Of a stretch of DNA of 64,000 bases, positions 35,416 through 47,820 are shown in pieces (within the stretch, counting starts at the first letter, position 1; each line of letters opens with the position of its first letter). The translations under genes were made by a program, and so were the position numbers. The notes beneath the pieces were generated by a model, which worked only from the letters and a program-made list of their open reading frames with translations, was not told where the DNA came from and did no database searches. Source of the stretch: Diplocarpon mali (Eukaryota; Ascomycota; Leotiomycetes; Helotiales; Drepanopezizaceae); contig JAENRP010000196.1 of the NCBI GenBank assembly GCA_024741835.1, positions 4,163-68,162 of the forward strand, given 5' to 3'.

Positions 35416-35610
35416 TATTAAGATAGGTAATACAGCTATCACTCTAATATATTATCATATAACCCTACTGCTTAATCAATAGGATATTAATATATATATA
35501 GCTATAGGAAAGAAAGGGGTAACCTTCCTTCCTTAACTCTTACTAATATATCGACTATCAACCTTTAGAAGTTTCCTATACCTACTGCGCCGACTCACTT
35601 AAGCTCAATA
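35416..35610 (+). repeat. 3' LTR of B2
   Basis: 195 bp, TATTAAGATAGG to AAGCTCAATA. Confidence 0.92.
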
Positions 35611-36143
35611 TTTTATAAGAATTAAAAACTAGCGACCGCCTATTAATAGGTAGGAATCAAAATCTAAGTCTTTTTATAAATTATAACCTATACTATAGTA
35701 GGAGTCTTTGCTATAGTTTAGCAGTTTCCTAATAGTAGGTCGTTTTCTATCTCAACTTTAGCTACTATAAACTCGCCTTGCTTTTTTAGCTTTAGGCAAT
35801 CTATTATATAATGACCAAGGGCTCTATAGTTATAGCAAAGACTAGACGACGGCTTTAGGCTAATAGACCTTTCTTAATAGGCCGCCGGCAAGGGGGAATG
35901 AGTGCAGGAAGCTAAGGAGGTAGCTATAGCAGTAGGTCTCTATAACTCCCTTTTTAATATACTAAGGACGCGGTCCTTTAAAAGGGAGAATGCGATAGCA
36001 GGGGCGACTTATCGAGCGTTATAGGCCTCTTCTTACTTAATATTACAGGCCTCGCAGTCCGCAATAGCTAAGAACTCATCTAAAGTAGTATAATTATTAT
36101 TTATTTTATACTTCTCTACTTAAAGGTCGTTCTTTAAGGCTAA
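35611..36143 (-). pseudogene. Gypsy D1 gag, 3' part
   Basis: Matches D2 at 45400-45935 on the reverse strand. A Gag position follows from the element order. I see no certain zinc knuckle. Cut by TRIM2 at GCTAA (36139-36143). Confidence 0.68.
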
Positions 36144-36228
36144 TGTTATGCATAATACCGCTCGGCCAAAATGTGAATCCATACCTTAGGGCGCGTACTA
36201 GCATATTTAGCCTATTTTCTATATAATA
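36144..36228 (-). repeat. 3' LTR of TRIM2
   Basis: 85 bp, TGTTATGCATAATACC to CTATATAATA. Confidence 0.9.
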
Positions 36229-36556
36229 TATCCCCTAGGTCGCTAGAAGAATAGTTTTTCCGACGGCCTAAGTACTAGCCCAGTCTATAGTAGCGTAGAT
36301 ATAGCGCATAGACCGCTAAGCTAGTAGGAAATAGGTGGTTAGAAGGCTAGAATGCATTTTTCTTTAGCTATATATCAAAGGTCATTTTACTTAAATCTAT
36401 CGAAACTTCTATTAATGCAGTTAAAACCGAGTATAATTATTGCCGAATTCTTTAAAAAGTAGTTTACTAGTAGAACTTTAAAGCGAGAAACGTTAGCTAA
36501 ACCTTGCGCAAGAGGAATGTAAAAAGAATTATCGCTACGCTTATAGGGCTTATAAC

Positions 36557-36641
36557 TGTTATATATAATACCGCTTGGCCAAAATGTGAATCCACACCTT
36601 AGGGCGCGTACTAGCATATTTAGCCTATTTTCTGCATAATA
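36557..36641 (-). repeat. 5' LTR of TRIM2
   Basis: 85 bp, TGTTATATATAATACC to CTGCATAATA; the outer end is less mutated. Confidence 0.9.
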
Positions 36642-36646
36642 GCTAA

Positions 36647-38523
36647 GGAGACCTTTTTATAAATATTATTAAACTAGCGAGACTGATCGATCTTTCTAGC
36701 TATAGTAAGGGTGATAAACTTAAATCGGAACTTATTATATGATAATAAACCTATAGTTAGCCTATTATATTTAAGCTTAGCGGACTAAACGTAATTATAG
36801 TTAAAGAACCTCTAATTTAAGACCCTAAGGACATTAGTAGCATATATAAACTCATTAGTAAAGACAGGATCTATATATTATAAGATCAGGTTTTAAGCTT
36901 TACCTATTATATATTTAAAGTAGGTAGTAATCTAGTCCTCTCTTAAAGTGAAGTTGCTTAAGTACTTTTAAATAAATACCTTTATAGCTATCTTTTAAGC
37001 GTTATAAGTGATTTTGCCTTAATAGTTGCTAAAATGGGTTTAAAGGTACTTAATTTAATAGGGGTTAATAGCTAAAACTAAAGGTCAGATAATTAAAAGG
37101 TAGTAGTTTAAGAAAGGTAGTAAGTCGGCAGTAAAGGACCGAGCGTTCTAAGGGCTAGCACTTAAGGAAAAAGGGGCGGTAGCATTATTTTAAAGAGCAA
37201 TAGCTATAGTAGCGCTAATAAGGTTTGCAATTTCGGCCTATTAAGCAGCTAAAAAGAGAGGGGCCGATATAGTAAGGGTAGACGTCTTTAAGGAGAGTAT
37301 ATCTTCTTCTTTAACTTTAATCGATAGTAATAGGGTATTTTAAGAATCTACTTGCGGTCTAAGACTAAGAGTGAAATCGGTACTAAGGGAGGTTTCTTCC
37401 TAAGTGGGCTTAGGAGAAGGAATATCTCTAGGACTAGGATTGGCAGTAAGGCCCGTAGAACTAGTAGTAGTAAGGCCTGGTAGTAGAGGTATAATTAACC
37501 TTTCACTTCTCTTAAGTGGTATAAGATTAGAAGTTACAAGTACTAACTCTTTTTATATTATCTGGTTTAGTTTAAAGGGACCTAATGCTAAATAGTAACC
37601 TATTTAAAAGGGGGAAGATCAGTATAAGCGGAGCTATATATATTCTTAAAGCCTTCTAATAGAGTATATATTAAGGTATTATAAGTTTATAGATCTTAAG
37701 AAAGAAGGTTTTACTTTAGGATCATATCTCTTTACTAATTAGGAGTTGCAATAAGGTTGTCTAAGGGTATAATGCAAATCTAAGGAAGTAGGGTCTAAGG
37801 ATCTAAAGCTTATTACTCTACTAAAGTTGACCTAGTCTCTAATAGTATAGTATAACCTACTAAAGCTAACTAAGTCTTTATATGTATATATAGGTATAGA
37901 TCCTTTAATTTTATACCTAAGTATTTTAAAAGAAAGAGTAAGGAGCTTTAAAGAGGTAAGGAGCTTTAAAGAGTTATAAGAAGAGTTATCGATAAGTATA
38001 GGTCGACGGGAAGTATAAAGAAGGTCGATAACTTATTCGCAAGGAGGGTTTTTCGAAGAGTCGAGTTATATTTAAGGGAAGGAAGGAATAAGGAGCTTTA
38101 AAGAGTAAAAGGAGAGTTATCGACGAGTATAGGTCGATATATTATAAAGTATTTATAAAGGAGGGAGAGAGTTAAAAAGAGAAAAGTTATTATACTACTT
38201 TAGGCAGCAGCCTATACTAGCGAAGCGAGGGCATAGTGAATAATTTTTTTTCGAATTGAAATTGAAGGTGAATTTCCATTTGTAAAATAGAGTACGTAAG
38301 GGGTCGAAAAAACGAGCTAATCTCGTATTTAAAGGTTATTATTTAGCTTTCTTTAAAAACTAGATTGAGAGATCGAGGCGCTATATATAAGTTGCTTAAG
38401 GCAGTTTGTAGTAGAAGTATTAAAATCGAAAGATTAAGTTGCTTAAGGCAGTTTGAAGTGATAATTCTAAAGGAGGTAGATATTAAGCTTCTTAGCAAAG
38501 GTTAAGTTGATCTTTTCTCAAAT
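36647..38523 (-). pseudogene. Gypsy D1 gag, 5' part, and leader
   Basis: Reverse strand; parallel to D2 45940-47820. Gag probably spans about 36650-37600. About 37900-38200 is a purine-rich low-complexity tract (repeated AGGAGCTTTAAAGAG, GTCGATAAC) also in D2, and 38200-38523 is leader. The forward open stretch 37404-37595 is a shadow. Confidence 0.62.
37350..37372. repeat. Palindrome in D1 gag
   Basis: ACTTGCGGTCT, then AAGACTAAGAGT. In the standard phase the reverse strand gives TLSLRPQV. D2 equivalent at 46634. Confidence 0.85.
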
Positions 38524-38771
38524 TATAACTTACTCTAGAGCATATAGTAGGTCGAGAATCGAACGCTAATTGTATTACCTTAAAAGGTACGCTATATAAT
38601 AGAGAAGAAAAGATAAAGAAGAGAGAGTCTTTAGTAGAGCTCCTTCAGAATAAGTACAGGTGCTTTACTAGCGTGCACGTGATCTAGCCACCTCGCTACC
38701 TTAGCGTGCACCTGACTTCGATACTTCGACACAACACGTGATATAACCGTGCACGTGATGCGGCCGTAACA
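38524..38771 (-). repeat. 5' LTR of D1 with CACGTG boxes
   Basis: 248 bp. GCACGTGAT at about 38674 and 38751 and ACACGTGAT at about 38734 remain intact at the outer end. CACGTG is the binding site of bHLH factors in fungi, so these could be promoter sites (inference). Confidence 0.9.
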
Positions 38772-39780
38772 GGGATATTTTAATCAATTATAGCTATTTG
38801 CAACTTTTCCATTAGTATACGAATTAATCGTTTTAATCTACCGTCTTATTCTAGCGTATATAGAGTAGATTCTTCTAAAATCATACTAAGGTTTTCTATA
38901 AGTATTCGTATCTATATAAGAGAGTACTCCTTGCCTTTATCAGTTCTTTACCGCTTGATTATACAATTATACTAAGTTTGTAAAAGGCTAATCATCTTCT
39001 TAATTGCCTTAAAGGCATTAGATTTATTTATATAGGTCTATTCCTATTTAGCTATTATAGCTAGGTAAATGAAGATAGAGGCGTATTTATGGCTATTAAG
39101 GCTAGTTGGCTTTAGATAAACTATATCGACGTATAGCTCGTCAAGTGCCTTTATAGGTCGAGGGCGAGCTAAACGTTTATTAACGTATTAGAGAGGTCTG
39201 CCTTTCTCGCAAGGAGCGCAAATTCGCGTTTTCCTTGATTTTGTTTCCTTAATCTGCATATTAGTAATAGTAGACTAGGTCTTTCTGACCGTTTATAAGC
39301 TAGCGTAGCCTAATTGATAGTGCTAGAGCTTAATATTAAGAGGTCTATTCTCGATAGTAGTTAAGAGAGCATATCCACTTATATAACTAAAGGAGTTAGT
39401 AGAAGGCTATTCCTTATTAATATATATATTATTATCAATAGTGCAAATTTCCTTCTTATTAGATAGGAATAGCTTACTATTTCGATAGAAGCCTTTAATT
39501 TTATTAAGTTTACTACCTAAGTATAGGCAAATAGGTAATTAAGGTATATAAAGAGTATTAATTAACTTAAGAATATATACCTTTCCATTGGATTTAAGTG
39601 CATTGACTTTGCAAGTGCTAATGCCAAGAGGTTAAATAGATCTATTAACTATACTTAAAGAGGGTAGATTATCTTAAGCAGTATAGGAAGTGAACTTAAA
39701 GAGATTATTAGAGACGTACTTACTAGCACTTATATTATATAGCTAACGATTCCTCAATTTTAATAAGAAGTAGGTAGAAG
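38772..39780 (-). pseudogene. Copia C1 integrase
   Basis: Reverse-strand continuation of C1 after D1. Parallel to C2 59096-60105, where the frame reads RIYAPYKKGRPL (zinc-binding part) and RTNRGKEYS (core Asp region). Confidence 0.82.
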
Positions 39781-39785
39781 AACTG

Positions 39786-39862
39786 ACTCTTAGGCCCGGC
39801 CTGCGAGTGGAAATTGGCCTTAAGGAGGAGTCGGAATTGACTCCTAGGCCTGGCTCGCAAGT
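39786..39862. repeat. Two in-phase palindromes in C1 between gag and integrase
   Basis: Starts 39786 and 39840, interval 54 bp (18 codons). Same pair with the same spacing in C2 at 60111 and 60165. Confidence 0.9.
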
Positions 39863-39879
39863 GAGAATTGGCCCTAGGG

Positions 39880-41310
39880 TTAGTAATAGTATAGTATGCC
39901 TAAAGAGGTCATTATCTGACTCTTTGTCTTCCTTCTAAATCTTCCTTAAAGGCTTCTTGCCTTTTGGTAATAATAGCAAGGACTTATCGTCCTTACCTTT
40001 GAAGTAATAGAATATATACTTTTTCCTTAAATCCTTCTCCTAAGCCTCTCTTTTCGATTTATTAATTGCAAAGCAATCTTCTGCCTTATAGTATGGCTTT
40101 AGTTGCTTGCAATAAGGATAAGGGGAGTTAGGAGAGTTAAGGGAGTTAGTAGTATTCCTAGAGGTGCTCTTCTTTAAGTCTTTAAAACCTCCTTTATTTT
40201 CTGACTTCTTATAGTCAGATAAATGCGGCTTACTAGCCGATTTATTACTATATAAGACGGTTCTATTCATTTTTAAACTTTATAAGGCTTAAGCTTTATT
40301 AGTAATATCTTTAATAAGAGCTTTAAGCGTGATCTCTGATTTTCATCCAGCTGCTATAGCTAAGCGAAGGTTAGAGCGTTATCGATCTGCCCAAATAGGC
40401 CATCTATTAGAATAGCTAGCAATAAATATAATAAGGTACTAGTAAGAGGGAAGGGTAGAGTCGAGAGCTTCCAATTTAGTGATTAAAAGCCTAAAGGCGA
40501 CGATATAAGCTTTAAGTGAGTTGAAGTCGTTATATTTAATAGTAATATAGGTCTATATAGCATTATATTTAAGCACTATTCCAGATCCTTTATACTATTT
40601 TTAAAGAGCTTCCTATATATCTAAAGCAGATTTATCGCCTTTTATATAAGCTAGTAGGCCTGGTTTGCAATTAAGTATAATAGCAAGCTTTATCTAAGAT
40701 TCCTTAGCTTCCTATCTAACCTAATTGTCCCTTTCCTTAAGTATAATAGAACGGTCCTATAAGTCAACCTTAGGTAGAGTATATATTCTAGCTTTTATAT
40801 AGAAATATATAGTCAAGGCATTTGACTTTGCAAAGTTCAAAACCTTATTCTTCTACTAGCTATAGTCCTCTGCGCCTTTAAGCTTTTAAGACTTAGGGAG
40901 GCTAAGGGCAGCCGAAGATAACGATATCTTATTTTTATATATATATATAGAGTTATCGAAAGGAGAAGGTAGAGAAGGAGGAGGAGGAGGAGATGAACTA
41001 TTGAATTCGAGTTTAGGGTACTATATATTAGTCCCTTTAAAATTAGGTGATTCAGGCAGTAGAGTACTTTTAGTAATTAAGCTAGTAATCTCAGCTATCA
41101 GTTCTGATAATTCAGCTATAGTAACGAATCTTACGTAAGCTTGGATTATTGCATAGCGCTCTAGAAGGGGAGTAGCTACTGTTTTATTATTGAAATGATG
41201 CTTATTATATATTATTAGTTAAGTAAAACTCAAAATATCGATCAGCCTTTTCGTTTGTAAGGGAGACTCTGATCGATGGAATTTATTAAATGCTATTTAT
41301 AGGCATACAG
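39880..41310 (-). pseudogene. Copia C1 gag
   Basis: Reverse strand. An open stretch 40040-40270 (MNRTVLYSNKSASKPHLSDYK, ending with CKQLKPYYKAEDCFAINKSKR) is in sense and is Lys/Ser-rich; C-x-x-L-K... is a possible worn zinc knuckle (CxxCxxxGHxxxxC), not certain. A GGAGGAGGAGGAGGAG purine tract lies at about 40975-40993. Equivalent in C2 at 60200-61620. Confidence 0.7.
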
Positions 41311-41321
41311 GACTTATAACC
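41311..41321 (-). other. Primer binding site of C1
   Basis: Reverse strand GGTTATAAGTC inside the 5' LTR, the shared copia motif. Confidence 0.62.
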
Positions 41322-41568
41322 TATTGCAATAACGTTCTCTAATAGTAAACTTGATAGTAGACTAAAAGAGGGTACGAAGAAGTATAAGGTGCAAACGATA
41401 ATATTAGGTGTCTTGATTCATAAGAGCTCTCTAATTAGGAGCTATTTAAGGTAAGCGGGCTTCTTAGTAAAGCCGCTAAGTCATATGGCAAGTCATATGA
41501 CATATCATATATATAATATATTATATAACAGATCATGTGACAAACATGTGACGGGCATACCTGCAACA
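41322..41568 (-). repeat. 5' LTR of C1
   Basis: 247 bp. Contains the CATATG/CATGTG cluster (about 41482-41552). The outer end GATCATGTGACAAACATGTG is little mutated. Confidence 0.92.
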
Positions 41569-41573
41569 ATTTC

Positions 41574-42830
41574 TATAGTAAGTAGGAGTAGAATATAAGG
41601 TAGATCGAATAGAGCGAATTAGGCAATTGTAGCTTTTAGCTTTCTCTTAGCTTTTCTAATACTTTTACTAGGCCGTACTACTTATCAGAGAGCTTTTGGC
41701 TCGGCCGGTCTAGTTTCCAATTTTTAGTACTAATTAGCATATCATCTCCTATAGTCTAATTAACTAGCCGGTAGTAGAAATCTATAAGCCGTTTTATTTT
41801 AGCTTATTATACTTAAAGAGATAATTAAGTGAATTGGACTACTTTTTAAGCTCTAGTAGCTATATAAAGCGCCATTTTACGATTTAATCTCTCAATTGCT
41901 ATCTATAAAGGCTTTAGGTTAATTAAATTCTAAGAGGAGCGAGCTTTATAGCCGTTTAGCACTTAGAAAGGGGAAATTTGCTTTAGGGATTTATAAGGTA
42001 AGGTCAATTAGGCAATATCTATCAAAGGCAAGAGATAACTTTAATTATCTTAATAGTATAAGTAGAACAGTCTAAGGCGTTATTTTAAGTATTGGTTTAT
42101 AATCTCAGTTTAGCTATCGATATTAGGGTTATAGGCTATAGTTAGCTTAACCTTTATACCTAGTATTTGATAGAGCTCTTTCTAAAAGGAAGAGACGAAT
42201 TAGGCGCCTCTATTTAATAAAAAGTTAAGCATGCCGAAATGGCATATCTAATAAATTAAAAACAACTCTACAAGGCCTTTTGCGTCAACCGTCTTATAGC
42301 ATAAGATTAATACTGCCTTCTTTAACAATCGGTCTATTATTACTAGTATAAAGTCGTAGCTAAGTTTATTAAGCAAGAGCTTTATAAAATCTATAGTCAA
42401 GTATTAATATACTTATTCGGGAATTAGCAAGGGTTATAGGAAACCTAGGGTTTTATTACAATAAGCTTTCATTCTCAAATAATAATAGTTCTAGATATAA
42501 GTACTAACGTCGCTACTAAGGCTTTTCTAATAGTATTTTCTTCCTACTAGAAGCCTTGTTTTCCCGATTCTAGCGTATGCGACGCAAGGTTACTTATATA
42601 TATAACAAATCAGGGCTATTTATAGTTTAGGAGGTTGTAATAGTATAATAAGTCTACCTTAGAAGAAGAGTTTGCCTTAGCTGAGTTTATAATTAAAGCT
42701 ATAGCTTTACGCCTTATCTTAGAACTTCTATAGCTTAAGAGAGGTCTTATTAGCTTAAATGACCTTATTAATAATATAGTAGTTTGCTATATTATACTCG
42801 ACCTTAGACATTAGGTCGGCAGGTACCTCT
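41574..42830 (-). pseudogene. Gypsy D2 integrase
   Basis: Reverse strand, parallel to D1 19210-20470, same motifs in decayed form. The chromodomain-like end is on the other side of C1, beyond B5. Confidence 0.8.
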
Positions 42831-42854
42831 ATTAGCGCAATTGGCATAATTATT

Positions 42855-42922
42855 ACTTATAGGCCGGGCCTAGGAGTGGAATTGATCTACGCTAAAGTTA
42901 CTTATAAGCCGGGCCTAGGAGT
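42855..42922. repeat. Two in-phase palindromes between RNase H and integrase of D2
   Basis: Starts 42855 and 42900, interval 45 bp. ACTTATAGGCC, G, GGCCTAGGAGT is nearly undamaged. Confidence 0.92.
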
Positions 42923-42939
42923 AGAATCGCCTCTAATAG

Positions 42940-44380
42940 TAAGTACTTCTATAAAGAGCTTATCGTTAAGTAAAAGCTGCTAGTAGTATAAAGCTCGTTT
43001 CCTAGCCTTAAGAGAGGTCAGCTCTTAGTCTTAATATAAGAGTATATTAGCTAATGTATTTATTATACCTATTTAATATATAATAAGGAAGTTGAAGTTA
43101 GCGAAGAACTCCGCCTAGTAAGCCTACTAGGCTATTAAGTCCTTAGTTATTATAAAGTACTTAAGGGCTTTATAATCTATATATACGTATATTATTTTCT
43201 AAGCCTTAAGTAGCTCTGCCTTATACTAGTAGAACGATTTAAAAATCGCTAAGAGCTCCTTATTATAAATAGGGTAATTTAGCTTAGCGTCATTTATTGT
43301 CTTTGAGAAGTACCCGATTAAGTAGTAGTTATCGTCTTCCTAGAGTTAGGAGAGTATACTAGCGACTATACTATCAGAGGCGTCGGTCTTAAGCCTTATC
43401 TACTTTTAAAGGTAATAGTAGTATGAAATCGGAGTCGTTTAAAGGCTTAATCGCAGTACTTCTTAAGCTTCCTTATAAGCATTATTAAAATTAAAAGGAA
43501 CGTTTCTTATAAAAGCTATTAAAGGTCGGCAGATATAACTATAGCCTTAAATAAACCTTTAGTAGAAGTTACAGAACCTTAGGAAGCTCTATATATTATA
43601 TACGTTCTTAGCGTATTTCTACTCTTAAATAACTAAGACCTTATTAAGGTCTACCTCAATTCCGTAAACTCTAATAATAAACCTTAAGAACCTAGTCTTA
43701 ATAACCTTAAACTCGCTTTTCTTAATATCTGCTTAAAGGCTATAGTATTAAAGAATTCCTAAGATGTTCTTAATATAAATTTTATAGTCAAGGGAGTTTT
43801 CTAAGTAAATTAGAATATTATTTAAATAAGTAAAGTAGAAATCGTCGAAGTGGTTAAAGAGAATATTATTAATAAACCTTTAAAAGGTAGCAGGCCTAAT
43901 TATCAGCCCGAATAGCAAAACCTTATACTTATAGGTCCTATAGCGTATGCAAAAGGTAGTTAGGTCCTTAGCGTTAGCTAATATACAAATATAGTAGAAG
44001 GCTTATTATATATCGATTTTTATAAAAACATAAGCTTTTAATATATATACTATTATCTTATTAATAAGTAGAATCAGGTAGAGGTCTTTCTTTATTAAGG
44101 CGTTCAATTTCTAGTAATTAATATATAGATATAAGGAGCTATTAGCTTTTCTAATAAAGAGGATTAGGACTGCCTAAGGAGAACTTGAAGCTTTAATAAA
44201 CCCTTTATATAGGTTCTTAAGAATATAGCTCTTAACCTTTAAAAGCTATTTATCAGTAAGGCGGTAAAGGGGTTTAATTATTAAGTTATTCTCGCCTATT
44301 AGCTCAATTTTATAATCTACCCTTAGCCTAGGTTTTAGCAGCTAATCAAAGGCCTAGCAATTAAAGACGTTTTTAAACTT
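42940..44380 (-). pseudogene. Gypsy D2 reverse transcriptase and RNase H
   Basis: Reverse strand, parallel to D1 20580-22000. The YLDD box region is at about 43800-43850. Confidence 0.85.
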
Positions 44381-45400
44381 AGTATACTAAGGCAAGAGCT
44401 TCTAGTCTATTAGCTTATTATTACTCTTATACTTAGCTTATAGCGCCGAACTAAGGCTAAGGGAGCTAATTTCAGCTTACTTAACCGATTCTTAGCGATT
44501 GATTTCTTAGCGATTGATTTCTTAATCTAGATTATAAATAGAGCTTATAAATATAAACTCTTTAAGTGCTAGTTCTTAAGTTTATATAGCTTGTTTTACC
44601 TTAGTTATAAAGCGGTAATAGAGGGCGCCGATTACTAAGGCTAAGATTAGGCTAATCTAATAAGCTATCTTTAAAGGAGCATTTCTCTTTATTAAAAAAG
44701 GAAGCAAAGGGTCTAGTACTTTTAGTAAGGCCTTCTTTATATAGTTCAGATCTCTTTTCAAGTCTTTAAAGAAACTACTATCCCTAGGACTATAAGAGGC
44801 CACTTGCAGGCCAGGCCTAAGAGTGGAATTCGAATTCGCAGTTTTCACTTATAGGCTAGGCCTAGGAGTGGAATTCGAGTTATTACTTATTAGCACCGAG
44901 AGCTAGGCTTAGGCTATTCTTAAGTCTTTGTCCTTAGCGTCTATTATAGCTGCTTAACGATCGATATTTTATTAGGCTATTAGGAGTTTTATTAATTGCA
45001 AGAGATCAATTAGTACGTATCGATTAGAGTAGAAAATAATAGGCATATCCTTAAGCTAAGATATACTATTTTTCCCCTTTTTATAAGACTATTTAAGGTT
45101 ATAGTACTTTAGGAACTTCCTATTAATTAAAACGTCGGTTGCTCTTAAGCTTATAATTAAAAAAGGGAAGTTTATTTATCGCCTATTGATTATAAAGGTG
45201 AGTAAGATAGCAAATCGAATAGTTTCTCCCTTAAGGCTATTATAGTTAATAAGGGTAATTAGTTTAAGCAGTTTAATAAACTTTACCTTAAGTCTTTAAA
45301 AGAGCTAATATACTAAAGACGTCTTAATAATATTGAAAATATTAGCTCTATTATTAATATAAGCAACTATTTTAATAAATGATCTATTTTAAGCTAGTTT
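44381..45400 (-). pseudogene. Gypsy D2 protease region
   Basis: Parallel to D1 22001-23033. The reverse open stretch 44657-44848 (MKTANSNSTLRPGLQVASY) is the same frame as D1 22285-22476, with the palindrome reading TLRPGLQV. No clear DTG. Confidence 0.6.
44802..44869. repeat. Two in-phase palindromes in D2 upstream of reverse transcriptase
   Basis: Starts 44802 and 44847, interval 45 bp. ACTTGCAGGCC, A, GGCCTAAGAGT. Confidence 0.92.
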
Positions 45401-47820
45401 TATAGAAACTAAGAATTAGCGGCCGCCTATTAATAAGTAAGAATTAAAATCTAAGTCTTTTTATAAATTATAACCTATATTATAGTAGGAGTCTTTGCTA
45501 TAGCTTAGCAGTTTCCTAATAGTAGGTTATTTTCTATCTTAACTTTAGCTACTATAAACTCGCCTTACTTCTTTAGCTTAAGGCAATCTATTATATAATA
45601 ACTAAGGGCTTTATAGTTATAGTAGAGATTAAACAATAGCTTTAGGCTAGCAGACCTTTCTTAATAGGCCGCTAGTAAGAGGGAATAAGTATAAGAAGCT
45701 AAGGAGGTAGCTATGGCTATAGGTCTTTATACCTCCCTTTTCAATATGCTAAGGACGCAGTCCTTTAAAAGGGAGAACGCAATAGTAGAGGCGACTTATT
45801 AAGTATTATAGGCTTCTTCTTACCTAATATTATAAGTCTTACGGTCCGCAATAGCTAAGAACTCATTTAAAGTAGTATAATCATTATTCATTTTATACTT
45901 CTCTACTTAAAGGTTGTTCTTTAAGGCTAAGGAGACCTTTTTATAGATATTATCAAACTAGCGAGACTGATCGATCTTATTAGCTATAATAAGAGTAATA
46001 AACTTAGATCAGAACTTATTATATAATATTAAGCCTATAGTTAGCCTACTATATTTAAGCTTAATAGATTAAATATAATTATAATTAAAGAACCTTTAAT
46101 CTAAAACCTTAAAGATATTAATAGCATATATAAACTTATTAATAAAGATAGGATTTATATATTATAAGATTAGGTTTTAAGCTTTACTTATTATATACTT
46201 AAAGTAGGCAATGATCTAGTCCTTTCTTAAAGTGAAGTTGCTTAAGTACTTTTAAATAAATACCTTTATAGCTATCTTTTAAGCGTTATAGGTAATTTCG
46301 CCTTAGTAGTTGCTAAAATGGGTTTAAAGGTACTTGATTTAATAAGGGTTAACGGCTAAGACTAAAGGTCGGATGATTAAAAGGTAGTAGTCTAAGGGAG
46401 GTAGTAAGTTAGCAGTAAGGGACCGAGTATTCTAAGGGCTAGTACTTAAGAAAGAAGGGGCAGTAGCATTATTTTAAAGAGTAGCGGCTATAGCAGCGCT
46501 AACAAGGTTTGCGATTTCGACCTATTAAGCAGCTAAAAAGAGAAGGGCTAATATAGTAAGGATAGACGTCTTTAAAGAGAGTATATCTTCTTTCTTAACT
46601 TTAATTAATAGTAATAGGGTATTTTAAGAATCCACTTATAGGCCAGGCCTAAGAGTAAAATCTATATTAAAGGAGGTTTCTTCTTAAGTAGGCTTAGGAG
46701 AAGGAATATCTCTAGGACTAGGGTTAGCAGTAAGGCCTATAGAACTGGTAGTAATAAGGCCTAGTAGTAGAGGTGCGGTTAACCTTTTACTTCTTTTAAA
46801 TAGTATAAGATTAGAGGTCATAAGTACTAACTCTTCCTATATTATCTAATTTAATCTAAAAGGACCTAATGCTAAATAGTGACCTATTTAAAAGGGGAAA
46901 GATTAGTATAAGCAGAGCTATATACGTTCTTAAAGCCTTTTAGTAGAGTATATATTAAAGTATTATAGGTTTATAGATCTTAAGAGAGAAGGTTTTACTT
47001 TAGGATCACGTCTCTTTATTAATTAGGAGTTATAATAAGGTTATATAAAAAGGGGTATAGTACAAATCTAGGAAAGTAGGGTCTAAAGCTTATTACTCTA
47101 CCAAATTTGACTTAGTCTTAAACAGTATAATATAACCTATTAAGGCTAATTAAGTCTTTATATATATATATAGGTATAGGTCCCTTAGTTTGTACCTAAG
47201 TATAAGAAGGAAGGAGTAAGGAGCTTTAAAGAGTATAAGGAAGAGTCGACGAGTATAAGTCGATAGGAAGTATAGAAAAGGTCGACGACTTATTCGTAAG
47301 GAGGGGTCTTTAAAGAGTCGAGTTATATTCGAGGGTTTTAAAGGAAGGAGTGAGGAGCTTCGAAGAGTATAAGAAGAGTTATTAAAGAGTATAAGGAGAG
47401 TTATCGATAAGTATAAGGTTGATAAAAAAGAGTAGTATAGAGTATTTATAAGAGAAGGAGAGAGTTAAAAAGAGAAAAGTTATTATACTACTCTAGGCAG
47501 CAGCCTACGCTAGCAAAGCGAGGATATAGTAAATAAATTTTTTTCTTTTCGAATTAAAATTGAAAGTGAATTTCCATTTGCAAAATGGAATAGGTAAGGG
47601 GTCGAAAAAACGAGCTAATCTTATATTCAAAGGTCGTTTTTCAGCTTCCTTTAAAAACTAGATTAGTAAGATCTAGGCACTATATACGAGTTACTTAAGG
47701 CAGTTTGTAGTAGAAGTCGAGATCGAGAGATCGAGTTGCTTAAAGCAGTTCGATATAACGATTCTAAAGGGGGTAGATATTAAGCTTCTTAGCAGAGGTT
47801 AAGTAGATCTTTTCTTATAT
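45401..47820 (-). pseudogene. Gypsy D2 gag and leader
   Basis: Uninterrupted counterpart of D1 35611-38523. Gag is about 45400-46900; a purine-rich tract (47210-47480) and leader follow toward the LTR. Confidence 0.65.
46634..46656. repeat. Palindrome in D2 gag
   Basis: ACTTATAGGCC, A, GGCCTAAGAGT. Same place as D1 37350. Confidence 0.9.

Larger units (their letters stand above)
23034..35610 (+). mobile_element. Copia element B2, interrupted by gypsy E
   Basis: LTRs 23034-23228 and 35416-35610 (195 bp each), TSD TTTTA (23029-23033, 35611-35615), inserted in D1. Without E it is about 6.19 kb. It is the most complete B copy: LTR, primer site, repeat-bearing leader, gag, palindrome array, integrase, reverse transcriptase/RNase H, 3' UTR with three palindromes, LTR. 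Confidence 0.94.
36144..36641 (-). mobile_element. TRIM2: miniature LTR element (498 bp)
   Basis: LTRs 36144-36228 and 36557-36641 (85 bp each). TSD GCTAA at 36139-36143 and 36642-36646. The unbroken D2 site (about 45935) shows a single GCTAA. The core aligns with TRIM1 with small deletions. Primer site (reverse strand GTTATAAGCCC) at 36546-36556. The reverse open stretch 36387-36617 is not a gene. Confidence 0.92.
18590..38771 (-). mobile_element. Gypsy element D1, interrupted by B2 and TRIM2
   Basis: LTRs 18590-18840 and 38524-38771. TSD GGGAT at 18585-18589 and 38772-38776, inside C1. Own parts 18590-23033, 35611-36143 and 36642-38771 total about 7.1 kb. Order on the reverse strand: 5' LTR (right), gag, protease, reverse transcriptase, RNase H, integrase, chromodomain-like end, 3' LTR. 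Confidence 0.93.
15762..41568 (-). mobile_element. Copia element C1, interrupted by D1
   Basis: LTRs 15762-16008 and 41322-41568, both 247 bp. TSD ATTTC at 15757-15761 and 41569-41573. Own sequence is 15762-18589 plus 38772-41568 (about 5.6 kb). The split halves line up with the uninterrupted C2 (56292-61870); the join is GGGAT, the target of D1. Confidence 0.93.

Noticed and set aside
40655..40680. Further palindrome copy (AGTAGGCCTGGTTTGC) in C gag, also at about 60980
   Set aside because: Only one arm is convincing and the GAGT end is absent; left out of the count.
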